Shown here: positions 1-9,481 of the stretch, one piece after another
How the letters are laid out: each line of letters opens with the position of its first letter
Numbering within the stretch: the first letter of the stretch is position 1
Assembly (NCBI RefSeq): GCF_030705415.1
Contig: NZ_JAUZED010000002.1
Location: 1 to 64,000 of the forward strand
DNA from: Curtobacterium sp. A7_M15
Lineage (GTDB): Bacteria; Actinomycetota; Actinomycetes; Actinomycetales; Microbacteriaceae
Length of the DNA stretch: 64,000 nt
Reading direction: 5' to 3'
Notes under the pieces: generated by a model
What the model saw: only the letters and a program-made list of their open reading frames with translations
Databases searched by the model: none
Told to the model about the DNA's origin: nothing
Program-made: the position numbers and the translations under genes

Positions 1-6
1 CGAAAG

Positions 7-126
7 TGTTCCGGTGGTCATAGCGAGAGGGAAACGCCCGGTCACATTCCGAACCCGGAAGCTAAGCCTCTCAGCGCCGATGGTACTGCAAGGGGGACCT
101 TGTGGGAGAGTAGGACGCCGCCGGAC
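7..126 (+). rRNA. rrf: 5S ribosomal RNA
   Basis: The canonical bacterial 5S sequence is readable throughout: the GGTGGTCATAGCG helix, the CCCGGTCACATTCCGAACCC loop region, AAGCTAAGCC, GCCGATGGTACTGC and GGGAGAGTAGG. The 5' GTTCCGG and 3' CCGGAC ends pair as helix I. The rest of the rrn operon (16S, 23S) must lie just outside the left edge. The ends are set by the terminal helix and may be off by one or two bases. Confidence 0.96.
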
Positions 127-147
127 TTATTTTGCAAGTAGATGTGG

Positions 148-205
148 CCATCGGCCCTCCATCGAGAACTCGTAGGGGAGACCCTCGTTCTCGGGAGGCC
201 GGTGG
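148..205 (+). terminator. Hairpin after 5S rRNA, probable rrn terminator
   Basis: A long imperfect inverted repeat: the left arm (148-169) reads CCATCGGCCCTCC then CGAGAAC, and the right arm (187-205) reads GTTCTCG then GGAGGCCGGTGG. The stem is about 19 pairs with small bulges around a 17-base loop. A moderately T-rich stretch follows. The position 20 bases after the 5S gene fits the rrn operon terminator. No gene is visible between it and the next start at 357. Confidence 0.55.
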
Positions 206-356
206 CTACTTCTGTTTCTGCTGCACGTCGCTCGACTCGTGCGCTCGTTCGTGATGGACTGAGTGCACCGTACGGGTGGCACGTGCGGCGCCAACACACA
301 ACGACACAGCGGACGATCGCCTGAGCGAGTGCTCGGGCACGCGATGAGGAGCAACG

Positions 357-2126
357 GTGGCGAACGACGACGAGCAGCGGCGGAACGACGGCGATCGCGG
401 AGACCGTCGTGGCCGCGACGATCGGGCCCCCCGGGGGAACGGCGGGAACCGTTGGTCGTCCGGTCCGCGGGACTTCGAACGCCGTGAGGGTGAGCGCCGC
501 GATGCTCCCCGCCGCGACGGAGATCGTCCTGCTCGTAGCGGTGGCGCTCCCCGCGACGGCGGTCGTTCGTACCGGGACGGGGACCGACCGTTCCGCGACG
601 GTGGCCGGCGGCCGGCATGGCGCGGTGACCGAGACGAGACGAGTCGTCCTCCTCGCGGTGACGGCCCGCGTGGTTCGGGTCGTGACGGAGATCGTCCGTT
701 CCGTTCGGATCGTCCGGCCCGTGACGGTGACCGTCCGCGTCGTGATGGGGATCGTCCGTTCCGTTCGGATCGTCCGGCCCGTGACGGTGACCGTCCGCGT
801 CGTGATGGGGATCGTCCGTTCCGTTCGGATCGTCCCGCTCGTGACGGGGATCGTCCGCGTCGTGATGGGGATCGTCCGTTCCGTTCGGATCGTCCGGCCC
901 GTGATGGTGATCGTCCGCGTCGTGATGGGGATCGTCCGTTCCGTTCGGATCGTCCCGCTCGTGATGGTGATCGTCCGCGTCGTGGTGGGGATCGTCCGTT
1001 CCGTTCGGATCGTCCCGCTCGTGATGGTGATCGTCCGCGTCGTGATGGGGATCGTCCGTTCCGTTCGGATCGTCCGGCCCGTGACGGCGATCGTCCGCGC
1101 CGCGACGGGGACCGGCCGTTCCGAGGCGGCCAGGACCGCGACCGCGGCGGTCGCGACGATCGGCAGCGCTTCGGCGACGGCAGCCGTCACGCCGGTGCAC
1201 GGTTCGGTGAGGCCTCGCGGGACGACTGGGAGGACCGCGACCCCTACGGCACGAAGTCGATCCGGCCCCGCCACGACGACCCCGAGATCCCCGAGGACAT
1301 CCAGGCCCGCGATCTCGACAAGGTCGCTCGCGCCGAGCTCAAGACGCTCAGCAAGGACAACGCCGACTGGGTCGCCCGTCACCTCGTGGCGGCCGCACTC
1401 CTGGTCGACGAGGACCCGGAGACCGCGAACCAGCACGCACTGAGCGCGGCTCGGCGGGCCGGACGTGTGGGCGTCGTCCGTGAGACGGCAGCCATCACGG
1501 CGTACCGTCTCGGCGACTTCGCGACCGCGCTCCGTGAGCTCCGGACCTACCGACGCATCTCGGGTCGGAACGACCAGCTGCCGATGATGGTCGACTGCGA
1601 GCGGGGCCTCGGTCGTCCCGAGCGTGCGCTCGAGCTCGGCCGCTCGGTCGACCGCGCTTCCCTGGACACCGCCGTACAGGTCGAGCTCGCGATCGCCATG
1701 TCCGGTGCTCGACTCGACCTCGGGAATCCCACAGCCGCACTCGGTGAGCTGGAGATTCCACAGCTCGACCCGTCCACTGCCTACAGCTGGTCTCCCGCGC
1801 TCTACAGTGCTTACGCGGCCACGCTCGAGGAGCTCGGCCGTCAGGACGAGGCCGACGAGTGGTGGGCCCGTGTCGATCGTGCGACCGCGGCCCTGGCCGA
1901 GGCCGCCGACGAGAACGCTTGGGAGACAGTTGATGTGGTCGAGGAAACGCTCGAAGTCGAAGGACCCGCAGACGAGCTCGCCGGAGCCGTCGACGACGAG
2001 CCCGACGCCGAACTCGCCGACGAGCCCGTCGGCGACGAGCCCGACGACGACGAGCCGGCCGGCGACGAACCCGGTGAGATCGACGACGACAACCCCACCG
2101 ACGTCGACGGCTCCGCAGCCGACTGA
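357..2126 (+). CDS. Low-complexity Arg/Asp-rich repeat protein with C-terminal TPR-like domain
   Basis: A 589-residue protein starting at GTG with a GAGGA ribosome site 7 bases upstream. Residues 1-270 are Arg/Asp/Gly-rich and disordered; residues 110-256 hold seven perfect or near-perfect 20-residue repeats (DGDRPFRSDRPARDGDRPRR) plus a partial eighth. Residues about 305-510 form an alpha-helical Ala-rich domain that looks like TPR repeats (alternating helices such as ALRELRTYRRIS, RALELGRSVDRA). The tail (about 520-589) is strongly acidic (DEPDDDEPAGDEPG type). The gene precedes the HAD-tlyA-nadK-recN block. The charge-patterned ends suggest RNA or ribosome association, but the function is unknown. 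Similar repeat proteins occur at this locus in Microbacteriaceae (recollection, not checked). Confidence 0.85.
   Translation: MANDDEQRRNDGDRGDRRGRDDRAPRGNGGNRWSSGPRDFERREGERRDAPRRDGDRPARSGGAPRDGGRSYRDGDRPFRDGGRRPAWRGDRDETSRPPRGDGPRGSGRDGDRPFRSDRPARDGDRPRRDGDRPFRSDRPARDGDRPRRDGDRPFRSDRPARDGDRPRRDGDRPFRSDRPARDGDRPRRDGDRPFRSDRPARDGDRPRRGGDRPFRSDRPARDGDRPRRDGDRPFRSDRPARDGDRPRRDGDRPFRGGQDRDRGGRDDRQRFGDGSRHAGARFGEASRDDWEDRDPYGTKSIRPRHDDPEIPEDIQARDLDKVARAELKTLSKDNADWVARHLVAAALLVDEDPETANQHALSAARRAGRVGVVRETAAITAYRLGDFATALRELRTYRRISGRNDQLPMMVDCERGLGRPERALELGRSVDRASLDTAVQVELAIAMSGARLDLGNPTAALGELEIPQLDPSTAYSWSPALYSAYAATLEELGRQDEADEWWARVDRATAALAEAADENAWETVDVVEETLEVEGPADELAGAVDDEPDAELADEPVGDEPDDDEPAGDEPGEIDDDNPTDVDGSAAD
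684..1124 (+). repeat. 60-bp in-frame tandem repeat (7 copies plus a partial)
   Basis: Seven tandem 60-base units run head to tail from 684 to 1103, with a partial eighth to 1124. Copies are nearly identical at DNA level (differences such as GGCCC/CGCTC and GACGG/GATGG), so codon usage is homogenised and the array is probably recent or under gene conversion. Each unit encodes 20 residues of the disordered segment of the surrounding gene. Copy number is likely variable between strains. Confidence 0.95.
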
Positions 2127-2151
2127 GGCCCCGAAGCCGCCGACTGACGGG

Positions 2152-3129
2152 GTGGACCTGGTCCTCACCGACCTCGACGGCGTCGTGTACCGGGGGCGCC
2201 ATGCGATCCCGTACGCGGTCGAGGCCCTGACCCGTGCGTCGCTGACCGCCCGCGTCGGCTACATCACGAACAACGCCTCACGTCGGCCGGTCGACGTCGC
2301 CGAGCACCTGGAGCGCTACGGGCTCGAGGTGTCCGAGGACGACGTGGTGACGTCGTCGCAAGCGGGCGTCCGGCTGCTCGAGACGCTCGTACCGCAGGGG
2401 TCCACGGTGCTCGTCACGGGCGGCCTCGGGCTGACGAGCATCGTCGAGGCAGCAGGCTTCACCGTGACGTCGAGCGCCGAGGACTCGCCTGCCGCGGTCA
2501 TCCAGGGGTTCTCCCCGGACCTCGGGTGGACGCACCTCGCCGAGGCATCGTTCGCCCTGGCCGACCCGGACGTGCCCTGGGTCGCGACGAACATGGACTG
2601 GTCGATCCCGGTCGAGCGTGGCATCGCGCCCGGCAACGGCACGCTCGTGTCCGCCGTGCACCAGGCCGTCGGCCGGATGCCGGTGGTGGCCGGCAAACCC
2701 GAGCGGCCCATCTTCGACGCTGCCCTGGCACGGTTCGGTGGTGAGCACCCGTTGTTCATCGGCGACCGGCTCGACACGGACATCAAGGGCGCCAACGACG
2801 CCGGCATCCCCAGCGTCCTCGTGCTCACGGGGATCGACAAGGCCAAGCAGGTGCTCGCCGCCGACCAGCGTTCGCGTCCCACGTACATCATCGGCGACCT
2901 CCGCGGCCTGTCCGAGCCCTACCCGGTGACGATCCGGCGGGAAGACCCGGACGGCACCCGCTACGCCACGGTCGGGGACGTCACGGTGGCGATGCGCGGG
3001 CACGTCGTGCGAGTGCTCGACGACGGCGATGCGCTCGACCTGCTCCGTGCCGGGACCGCGCTCATCTGGGAGTCCGGGCTCGCGATCTACGGGCTCGACG
3101 TCGACCCGAAGCTGTACGGCGGCGAGTAG
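2152..3129 (+). CDS. HAD-IIA family hydrolase (NagD/p-nitrophenyl-phosphatase type)
   Basis: 325 residues from a GTG start 25 bases after the preceding gene. HAD motif I is at the extreme N-terminus (LTDLDGVVYRG, nucleophile Asp7, acid/base Asp9). The motif II Thr region (YITNNASRRP) and the C-terminal GDRLDTDIKGAND motif (K/DD box) follow, as expected for subfamily IIA phosphatases. It should dephosphorylate small phosphometabolites in the cytoplasm; the substrate cannot be read from sequence. A longer frame exists upstream but belongs to the previous gene's shadow. It is the first gene of a compact co-directional run ending with recN. Confidence 0.9.
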   Translation: MDLVLTDLDGVVYRGRHAIPYAVEALTRASLTARVGYITNNASRRPVDVAEHLERYGLEVSEDDVVTSSQAGVRLLETLVPQGSTVLVTGGLGLTSIVEAAGFTVTSSAEDSPAAVIQGFSPDLGWTHLAEASFALADPDVPWVATNMDWSIPVERGIAPGNGTLVSAVHQAVGRMPVVAGKPERPIFDAALARFGGEHPLFIGDRLDTDIKGANDAGIPSVLVLTGIDKAKQVLAADQRSRPTYIIGDLRGLSEPYPVTIRREDPDGTRYATVGDVTVAMRGHVVRVLDDGDALDLLRAGTALIWESGLAIYGLDVDPKLYGGE

Positions 3130-3139
3130 CGTGACCGGG

Positions 3140-3349
3140 GTGTCGAACGACGAGCGGGATCCCGAGCGTGACGCCCGGGACGGCGATCAGGACCGAGCAG
3201 TCGCGGACGATGCTGCCGTGACCAGCGACTTCGGGCAGCGGACCGCCGCGGTCGAGTCGCTGCCGCTGGCCGAGCGCGCCGACGCGTTCTCCGCGCTGCA
3301 CGACGAGCTCCGGACCCGTCTGGAGAGCGGCGGCAGCACCGGTGCCTGA
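3140..3349 (+). CDS. Small hypothetical protein in the HAD-tlyA operon
   Basis: A 69-residue soluble, acidic protein (MSNDERDPERD... ending LRTRLESGGSTGA) with a predicted helix around SLPLAERADAFSALHDELRTRL. It has no recognisable domain. A TAGCGT hexamer lies 7 bases before this GTG, which favours it over the alternative GTG at 3131. The stop overlaps the tlyA start by 8 bases, so translation is probably coupled. Small ORFs at this place are common in related actinobacteria (recollection). Function unknown. Confidence 0.7.
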   Translation: MSNDERDPERDARDGDQDRAVADDAAVTSDFGQRTAAVESLPLAERADAFSALHDELRTRLESGGSTGA

Positions 3350-4187
3350 CGAGCACGGCGCCGGCGACGAGACACTGCAGGACGAACGGCCCGTCCGGCT
3401 CGACGCCCTCCTGGCATCTCGGGGCCTCGCGAAGTCCCGGACGGCGGCGTCGAAGCTGATCCAGGACGGCCGAGTGACGGTCTCCGGCACCGCGGTCGTC
3501 AAGCCGTCGGCTCCGGTGCGTCCGTCGGCTCCGATCCACGTCGACGGCGCGGACGCGTGGGTGTCGCGGGCCGCGCTGAAGCTGGTCGGCGCCCTCGACA
3601 CGTTCGGCGTCGATCCGTCCGACCGGGTCGCGCTCGACGTCGGTGCGAGCACCGGAGGCTTCACGCAGGTGCTGCTGAGCCGCGGCGCACGTCGCGTGGT
3701 CGCGCTCGACGTCGGGCACGGCCAGCTCGACCCCGTCGTGGCGCTGGACGCCCGTGTCGTGGTCGTCGAGGGCACGAACGCACGCAACCTCACGCCCGAG
3801 GACTACCTCGCGCTCGATCCTGCGGCCGCCGAGACGAGCCTCGTGGTGGGGGACCTCTCGTTCATCTCACTCCGGCTCGTCCTGCCCGCCCTGGTCGAGT
3901 CGGTCCCCGCCGACGACTTCGTGCTGCTCGTGAAGCCGCAGTTCGAGGTCGGCCGTGGCGGTGTCCGCGAGGGCATCGTCCGTGACCCGGCGCTCCGGAA
4001 CGACGCGCTCATGAACGTCCTCTGGGCAGCGTGGGACCTCGGCCTGGGCACCTCGGGCCTCGCGGCGTCGCCGATCGTCGGCACCCACGGCAACCACGAG
4101 TACCTGGCGCGTTTCCAGCGGGATGTCGGTACCAATCCGACAGAATGGATCGTCCGGGCGACCGAACTGACGGAAGGGACGGCATGA
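3342..4187 (+). CDS. tlyA: TlyA-family rRNA 2'-O-methyltransferase / hemolysin A homologue
   Basis: 281 residues. An S4 RNA-binding domain covers about residues 18-80 (RLDALLASRGLAKSRTAASKLIQDGRVTVSG). An FtsJ/RrmJ-like SAM methyltransferase fold follows, with motif I LDVGASTGGFT at about 98-108, and VVGDLSFISL and VLLVKPQFE further on. Family members methylate the ribose of 16S C1409 and/or 23S C1920 and set sensitivity to capreomycin-type antibiotics. The GTG start overlaps the upstream ORF by 8 bases and the stop overlaps nadK by 4 bases (ATGA), so both neighbours are translationally coupled. Confidence 0.95.
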   Translation: MPDEHGAGDETLQDERPVRLDALLASRGLAKSRTAASKLIQDGRVTVSGTAVVKPSAPVRPSAPIHVDGADAWVSRAALKLVGALDTFGVDPSDRVALDVGASTGGFTQVLLSRGARRVVALDVGHGQLDPVVALDARVVVVEGTNARNLTPEDYLALDPAAAETSLVVGDLSFISLRLVLPALVESVPADDFVLLVKPQFEVGRGGVREGIVRDPALRNDALMNVLWAAWDLGLGTSGLAASPIVGTHGNHEYLARFQRDVGTNPTEWIVRATELTEGTA

Positions 4188-5110
4188 GCGACGACCGGCA
4201 CATCCTCCTGGTGTCCCACACGGGCCGCCGCGACTCGATCGATGCTGCGGTCGAGGTCTGCGACCTCCTGCACGCCGCCGGTCTCGTCCCGGTCATGCCG
4301 TTCGACGAGTACGCCGACATCCGTCGTGCCGAGGCGTCGGTCGGGCAGGTCGACATCCTCGGCGTCGACGTCCAGGCCGACCAGCTCGAGATCGTCATCG
4401 TGCTCGGTGGCGACGGCACCATCCTCCGTGCTGCCGAGCTCGTGCGCGGCACCGGCGCCCCGATCGTCGGCGTGAACCTCGGGCACGTCGGGTTCCTCGC
4501 CGAGAGCGAGCGCGACGGGCTCCGCTCGACCGTGGAGCGCGCGCTGTCCGGCGAGTACCACGTCGAGGAACGCGTCACCCTGCAGGTGGACGTCGTCGTC
4601 GGCAACGAGGTCGTCTACTCGTCCTGGGCGCTGAACGAGGCGACCATCGAGAAGGCATCCCGGGAACGCATGCTCGAGGTCGTGACCGAGGTCGACGGCC
4701 GCCCGTTGTCGTCGTTCGGCTGCGACGGTGTGGTCGTGTCGACCCCGACCGGCTCAACGGCCTACTCGTTCTCTGGGGGCGGGCCGATCGTCTGGCCCGA
4801 CGTCGACGCGCTCCTCATGGTGCCGCTGAGCGCCCACGCCCTCTTCGCGCGGCCGATCGTGGTCGGCCCGGACTGCACCCTCGCGATCGAGGTCCTGCGT
4901 CGCACGAGCGGTGTCGGCGTCCTGTGGTGCGACGGTCGACGCACGCACGACCTACCTCCGGGTGCCCGTGTCGAGGTCCGGCGCTCGCCGGACCCCGTGC
5001 GTGTGGCCCGCCTCAAGGACGCACCCTTCACCGATCGGCTCGTGGCGAAGTTCCAGCTCCCCGTCGCCGGGTGGCGTGGACCGCAGCAGGACGACGAGGA
5101 CACCCTGTGA
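4184..5110 (+). CDS. nadK: NAD kinase
   Basis: 308 residues. ATP-dependent phosphorylation of NAD to NADP in the cytoplasm. The diagnostic GGDGT motif is at residues 75-79 (catalytic Asp77), followed by GVNLGHVGFLAE, the NE motif in LNEATI, and STPTGSTAYSFSGGGP, all characteristic of the NadK/PpnK fold. The start ATG has a strong GGAAGGGA site and overlaps the tlyA stop (ATGA); the stop overlaps the recN start (GTGA). The tlyA-nadK-recN order is classic for Gram-positive bacteria. Confidence 0.97.
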   Translation: MSDDRHILLVSHTGRRDSIDAAVEVCDLLHAAGLVPVMPFDEYADIRRAEASVGQVDILGVDVQADQLEIVIVLGGDGTILRAAELVRGTGAPIVGVNLGHVGFLAESERDGLRSTVERALSGEYHVEERVTLQVDVVVGNEVVYSSWALNEATIEKASRERMLEVVTEVDGRPLSSFGCDGVVVSTPTGSTAYSFSGGGPIVWPDVDALLMVPLSAHALFARPIVVGPDCTLAIEVLRRTSGVGVLWCDGRRTHDLPPGARVEVRRSPDPVRVARLKDAPFTDRLVAKFQLPVAGWRGPQQDDEDTL

Positions 5111-6801
5111 TCGAGGAGATCTCCATCTCCGACCTCGGGGTCATCGGCGAGACCACCCTCGAGCTCGGCCCGGGATTCACCGTGGTGACCGGTGAGACGG
5201 GTGCGGGCAAGACGATGATCGTGACCGCGCTCGGGCTGCTCCTCGGCGCCCGCGCCGATGCGGGATCCGTCCGACGCGGTGCGTCGACCGCCGTGGTCGA
5301 GGGGCGCTGGCACGTCCCCGAGCAGGACGCCGTCGCCGAACGCGTCGAGGATGCCGGCGGCACCGTCGAGGACGGCGAGCTCATCCTGACGCGCACCGTC
5401 TCCGCCGAAGGCCGCAGCCGTGCGACCGTCGGTGGCCGCAGCGCTCCCGTCGCGGTGCTCGGCGAGCTCGCGGACCAGCTGGTCACCGTGCACGGACAGT
5501 CGGACCAGATCCGTCTGACCTCGGCGACCGCCCAGCGTGCCGCGCTCGACGGCTTCGGCGGTCCGGCGCTCGAGAAGGCCCTCGCGGCGTACGTGCGGGC
5601 CTACGACACCTGGCAAGAGCACACCGGCGAGCTCGAGACCCTCACGCGTGACCGTGACGACCGGGTGGCCGAGGCCGAACGCATCCGCGCGGCGTCCGAC
5701 GAGATCGAGGCAGCGGACCCGCAACCAGGCGAGGACGTCGAGCTGGCCGACCGTGCCGAGCGCTTGGGGAACCTCGAGGAACTCCGGTTGTCCGCCGGGC
5801 TCGCGCACGAGGCCCTCTCGAGCGAGTCGCTCGACGGTGCGCACGATGTCGTGGGTCTCGTCGAGTCCGCCCGACGCGCGATCGAGCGGGTCGCGGCGTC
5901 CGACGCCGAACTGCAGCCCGTGCTCGAGCAGCTCACGGAGCTCGGCATCCAGGCGTCCGAGGCCTCTGCGAGCCTGTCGAGCTACCTCGGCTCGCTCGAA
6001 CCCGACGCCGGCCATGACCTCGAACTCATCAACGAGCGGCGGTCCCTGCTCGCCGGCCTCACGCGCAAGTACGGCGAGACCGTCGACGACGTGATCGCCT
6101 ACGGGCAGCGCGCGAGTGATCGGCTGCTCGAACTCGACGGAGACGACGACCGGATCGCAGCGTTGCAGCTCGCGGTCGAGCAGGACGAGCGGACGCTCGC
6201 CGGCGCCGCCGCGGCCCTGACGACGGCACGGACCAAGGCGGCGAAGGACCTCGCCAAGCGTGTCACCGCCGAGCTGAAGTCCCTCGCCATGGCCGGGGCG
6301 ACCCTCGTGGTCGAGGTCTCGGACGCGGGCGACTACCGGCGCCACGGCCGCGACCAGGTGTCGATCCTGCTGCAGCCGCACTCCGGTACCGACCCGCGGC
6401 CGATCGGCAAGGGTGCGTCGGGCGGTGAGCTCTCCCGGGTGATGCTGGCGATCGAGGTGGTCATGGCGGGCAGCACGACGGTGCCGACGTTCGTCTTCGA
6501 CGAGGTCGATGCCGGCGTCGGCGGGGCAGCGGCCATCGAGATCGGTCGTCGTCTGGCGAAGCTCGCCGAGCGCACGCAGGTCATCGTCGTGACGCACCTC
6601 GCGCAGGTGGCGGCGTTCGCGAACAACCACCTCAACGTGGTGAAGGACGCCAGCGGAGCGGTCACGTCGTCGAGCGTGCGCCGCCTCGAGGGCGAGGAGC
6701 GTCTGCAGGAGATGGCGCGGCTCCTGTCCGGGCTCGGTGACAGCGCCAGCGGTATGGAGCACGCGCGCGAGCTGCTCGACGTCGCCGGCCAGAAGGCCTG
6801 A
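5107..6801 (+). CDS. recN: DNA repair protein RecN
   Basis: 564 residues, SMC-like ATPase acting in double-strand-break repair. Walker A GETGAGKT is at residues 29-36. A long central region is predicted coiled coil ([27 protein letters not shown] and onward). The ABC signature [15 protein letters not shown] and Walker [13 protein letters not shown] (Asp465, Glu466) are near the C-terminus, with the switch HLAQVAAFA after them. GTG start in a GTGA overlap with nadK; the usual family length is about 550-590. Confidence 0.97.
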   Translation: MIEEISISDLGVIGETTLELGPGFTVVTGETGAGKTMIVTALGLLLGARADAGSVRRGASTAVVEGRWHVPEQDAVAERVEDAGGTVEDGELILTRTVSAEGRSRATVGGRSAPVAVLGELADQLVTVHGQSDQIRLTSATAQRAALDGFGGPALEKALAAYVRAYDTWQEHTGELETLTRDRDDRVAEAERIRAASDEIEAADPQPGEDVELADRAERLGNLEELRLSAGLAHEALSSESLDGAHDVVGLVESARRAIERVAASDAELQPVLEQLTELGIQASEASASLSSYLGSLEPDAGHDLELINERRSLLAGLTRKYGETVDDVIAYGQRASDRLLELDGDDDRIAALQLAVEQDERTLAGAAAALTTARTKAAKDLAKRVTAELKSLAMAGATLVVEVSDAGDYRRHGRDQVSILLQPHSGTDPRPIGKGASGGELSRVMLAIEVVMAGSTTVPTFVFDEVDAGVGGAAAIEIGRRLAKLAERTQVIVVTHLAQVAAFANNHLNVVKDASGAVTSSSVRRLEGEERLQEMARLLSGLGDSASGMEHARELLDVAGQKA

Positions 6802-6983
6802 CGACGTCGACCCGACGACCCAGGGATGTCGCCGTTCTGGACTGTGCCAGGTTCCGGAGACCGTGGGAGGCCGCCGGACCCGCACGAAGCGCGGAACCTC
6901 GCACACTGCGCCAGGGGAGCCGGCCACGTGCCCGACGCAACGCCCACGGCGAACCGAGGTCGCGCCTCCCGGCAGTTCTGACG

Positions 6984-6998
6984 TACGATGGAATCCCG
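6984..6998 (+). promoter_or_regulatory. -10 element and leaderless start of pyrG
   Basis: TACGAT at 6984-6989 is followed by 8 bases and then the GTG start, so the expected transcription start falls at or next to the first codon. There is no purine-rich ribosome site. The gap between recN and pyrG (6802-6997) shows no other gene; it contains a palindrome-family half site near 6963 (GCGCCTCCC). Confidence 0.5.
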
Positions 6999-8713
6999 TG
7001 GCGGACACTCTCAGCGGCGGAACCAATTCTTCGAACGCGACCCCGAAGGTGACGAAGCAGATCTTCGTGACCGGCGGGGTCGTCTCGTCTCTCGGCAAGG
7101 GCCTGACGGCGGCGAGCCTCGGCAACCTCCTCACGGCACGCGGCCTCAAGGTCGTCATGCAGAAGCTCGACCCGTACCTCAACGTGGACCCGGGCACCAT
7201 GAACCCGTTCCAGCACGGCGAGGTCTTCGTGACCGACGACGGCGCGGAGACGGACCTCGACATCGGGCACTACGAGCGCTTCCTCGACATCAACCTGTCG
7301 CAGGCGGCGAACGTCACCACGGGCCAGGTGTACTCGACGGTGATCGCGAAGGAGCGTCGGGGTGAGTACCTCGGCGACACGGTGCAGGTCATCCCGCACA
7401 TCACCGACGAGATCAAGCGCCGGATGCGCGAGCAGGCGCAGAACGACCCGCAGCCCGACGTGATCATCACCGAGGTCGGTGGCACGGTCGGCGACATCGA
7501 GTCGCAGCCGTTCATCGAGTCGGCGCGGCAGGTCCGCCACGAACTCGGCCGCAACAACGTATTCTTCGTGCACGTGTCGCTCGTGCCGTTCATGAACGCC
7601 TCGGGTGAGCAGAAGACGAAGCCGACGCAGCACTCGGTGGCGGCGCTCCGTTCGATCGGCATCCAGCCCGATGCGCTGGTGCTGCGATCGGACCGCCCGG
7701 TGTCGGACGCGAACAAGCGGAAGATCGCGCTCATGTGCGACGTCGACGAGGACGCCGTGGTGAACGCGGTGGACGTGCCGTCGATCTACGACCTCCCGAC
7801 GCTGCTGAACAACCAGGGCCTCGACCAGGTCATTGTCGACGCGCTCGGACTCGAGGCGGGGCCCGTGGACTGGACGTCGTGGACCCCGGTCCTTCGTGCC
7901 GTGCACGAGCCGAAGAAGGACGTCACGATCGCCCTGGTCGGCAAGTACATCGACCTGCCGGACGCGTACCTGTCCGTCACCGAGGCCCTCCGCGCGGGCG
8001 GCTTCGCGCACGACGCCAAGGTCACGCTGAAGTGGGTCGTCTCCGACGACTGCACGACGCCCGAGGGCGCCGCGAAGCAGCTCGGCGACGTCGACGGCAT
8101 CTGCATCCCGGGCGGCTTCGGCGTGCGCGGTATCGAGGGCAAGCTCGGCGCGCTGCGCTTCGCCCGTGAGCAGGGCATCCCGACGCTCGGCCTCTGCCTC
8201 GGTCTGCAGTGCATGGTCATCGAGTACGCCCGGCACGAGGTCGGACTCTCCGACGCGTCGAGCACCGAGTTCGACCCGGAGACCTCGACGCCGGTCATCG
8301 CGACCATGGCGGAGCAGGTGGACATCATCGCGGGTGGCGACCTCGGCGGGACCATGCGCCTCGGCCTCTACCCGGCGTCGTTCACCGAGGGGTCGCTCGC
8401 GGCCGAGCTGTACGGCGCCCCCGAGGCCTCCGAGCGGCACCGTCACCGCTACGAGGTGAACAACAAGTACCGCCAGCAGATCGCGGACGCCGGCCTGGTG
8501 TTCTCGGGCACGTCGCCCGACGGCACCCTGGTCGAGTACGTCGAGCTGCCGCGGGACGTGCACCCGTTCTACATCGCCACCCAGGCCCACCCCGAGCTGC
8601 GCTCGCGTCCGACGGACGCGCACCCGCTGTTCGCGGGGCTCGTCGGTGCCGCGATCGAGCGGCACGAGGCGTCGAGTCTCTTCGACCCGCAGGAAGAGGA
8701 GCAGGTCGCGTAA
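6998..8713 (+). CDS. pyrG: CTP synthase (glutamine-hydrolysing)
   Basis: 571 residues. It converts UTP to CTP with glutamine as nitrogen donor. The N-terminal synthetase domain begins with [19 protein letters not shown] (residues about 23-41) and contains [21 protein letters not shown] in two parts. The C-terminal class-I glutamine amidotransferase has its nucleophile in LCLGLQ (Cys400) with the His/Glu pair near QAHPEL. Usual family length is 540-570. The GTG start gives about 20 extra N-terminal residues ([16 protein letters not shown]), usual for actinobacterial PyrG. A palindromic element follows the stop. Confidence 0.97.
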   Translation: MADTLSGGTNSSNATPKVTKQIFVTGGVVSSLGKGLTAASLGNLLTARGLKVVMQKLDPYLNVDPGTMNPFQHGEVFVTDDGAETDLDIGHYERFLDINLSQAANVTTGQVYSTVIAKERRGEYLGDTVQVIPHITDEIKRRMREQAQNDPQPDVIITEVGGTVGDIESQPFIESARQVRHELGRNNVFFVHVSLVPFMNASGEQKTKPTQHSVAALRSIGIQPDALVLRSDRPVSDANKRKIALMCDVDEDAVVNAVDVPSIYDLPTLLNNQGLDQVIVDALGLEAGPVDWTSWTPVLRAVHEPKKDVTIALVGKYIDLPDAYLSVTEALRAGGFAHDAKVTLKWVVSDDCTTPEGAAKQLGDVDGICIPGGFGVRGIEGKLGALRFAREQGIPTLGLCLGLQCMVIEYARHEVGLSDASSTEFDPETSTPVIATMAEQVDIIAGGDLGGTMRLGLYPASFTEGSLAAELYGAPEASERHRHRYEVNNKYRQQIADAGLVFSGTSPDGTLVEYVELPRDVHPFYIATQAHPELRSRPTDAHPLFAGLVGAAIERHEASSLFDPQEEEQVA

Positions 8714-8791
8714 CGCGAGTGGTCTCGGACGGGAGGCGGGCCCCAACAGCCGGTACCGGCGCACCGCGCTAGCGGGGTGACGGCCGTGCCT

Positions 8792-8823
8792 GGAGGGACG
8801 GTGCCAGCTGGCACCGCGCCTCC
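8792..8823. repeat. Interspersed palindrome, copy 1
   Basis: Arms GGAGGGACGGTGCC and GGCACCGCGCCTCC (12 of 14 pairs) around AGCT, between pyrG and the Nudix gene. It is one of nine full copies in this window of the same GGAGGCGCGGTGCC palindrome. Here it probably acts as the pyrG terminator. Confidence 0.75.
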
Positions 8824-8824
8824 C

Positions 8825-8875
8825 GTCTGCCGTGTGGTCGCGTCTGCCGTGTGGTCGCGTCTGCCGTGTGGTCGC
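8825..8875 (+). repeat. Three perfect 17-bp tandem repeats upstream of the Nudix gene
   Basis: GTCTGCCGTGTGGTCGC is repeated three times without a mismatch, directly abutting palindrome copy 1. The unit starts from the last bases of the palindrome arm (CCGTCTGCC), so the array looks like slippage seeded at the palindrome edge. It lies 28 bases before the downstream start codon and would be in its 5' leader or promoter. Confidence 0.9.
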
Positions 8876-8902
8876 GTCGGGGGCGCGTGCCAGGATGGAC
8901 CG

Positions 8903-9472
8903 GTGACTGACGCACCCATCGCTGACGAACCCGCCTCGTTCGAGGTCACCGAGTCCACGGTCGTGTACGAGGGCGCCGTCTGGGACGTGCGCCGTGACAC
9001 AGTCGCGTACCACGACGACACGATGGTGCGGGAGTACATCGACCACACGGGGGCCGTCGCGGTCTACGCCGAGGACGACGAGGGCCGTGTGCTCGTCATC
9101 CAGCAGTACCGGCACCCGGTCCGTGTGCGCGACTGGGAGCTGCCGGCGGGGTTGCTCGACATGGAGGGCGAGGACCCCCTCACCGCGGCGCAGCGCGAGC
9201 TGGCGGAGGAAGCGGACCTCGAAGCCGACGAGTGGGAGCCGCTCGTCCGCTACAACACGTCATCCGGCGGGAGCGACGAGTCCCTGCAAATCTACCGGGC
9301 CCGGGGCGTCCGATCGACCTCGTCGGCCTTCGACCGCGAAGCCGAAGAGGCCGACATCGTGAAGCGCTGGGTGCCGCGGGCCGAGCTGGTGGAGGCGATC
9401 CTCGACGGACGGTTGCACAACTCCGGGCTCGTCGTGGCAGTGCTCGCGGTGGACGCGCTCGAGCGGCGCTAG
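8903..9472 (+). CDS. Nudix hydrolase, ADP-ribose pyrophosphatase type
   Basis: 189 residues from GTG with an AGGATGG site 7 bases upstream. The Nudix box is AGLLDMEGEDPLTAAQREL then AEEADL: the catalytic REL-EE core is intact. One extra residue lies between the box Gly and the first Glu, a spacing common in actinobacterial ADP-ribose pyrophosphatases. The N-terminal VTESTVVYEGAVWDVRRDTV strand set and QQYRHPVRVRDWELPAG match NudF-type enzymes that hydrolyse ADP-ribose to AMP and ribose-5-phosphate. xerD follows at once. Substrate assignment is by family only. Confidence 0.9.
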   Translation: MTDAPIADEPASFEVTESTVVYEGAVWDVRRDTVAYHDDTMVREYIDHTGAVAVYAEDDEGRVLVIQQYRHPVRVRDWELPAGLLDMEGEDPLTAAQRELAEEADLEADEWEPLVRYNTSSGGSDESLQIYRARGVRSTSSAFDREAEEADIVKRWVPRAELVEAILDGRLHNSGLVVAVLAVDALERR

Positions 9473-9481
9473 CCTCGTGGG

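Noticed and set aside
42-2168. 708-codon open frame opposite the repeat protein, with repeats rich in Arg/Thr/Ile
   Set aside because: It mirrors the 60-bp array on the other strand and runs across the 5S rRNA; no ribosome site and no family. An effect of high GC and repeat structure.
4762-7263. 833-codon minus-strand open frame over nadK, recN and pyrG
   Set aside because: Antisense to conserved genes, shadow-type composition.
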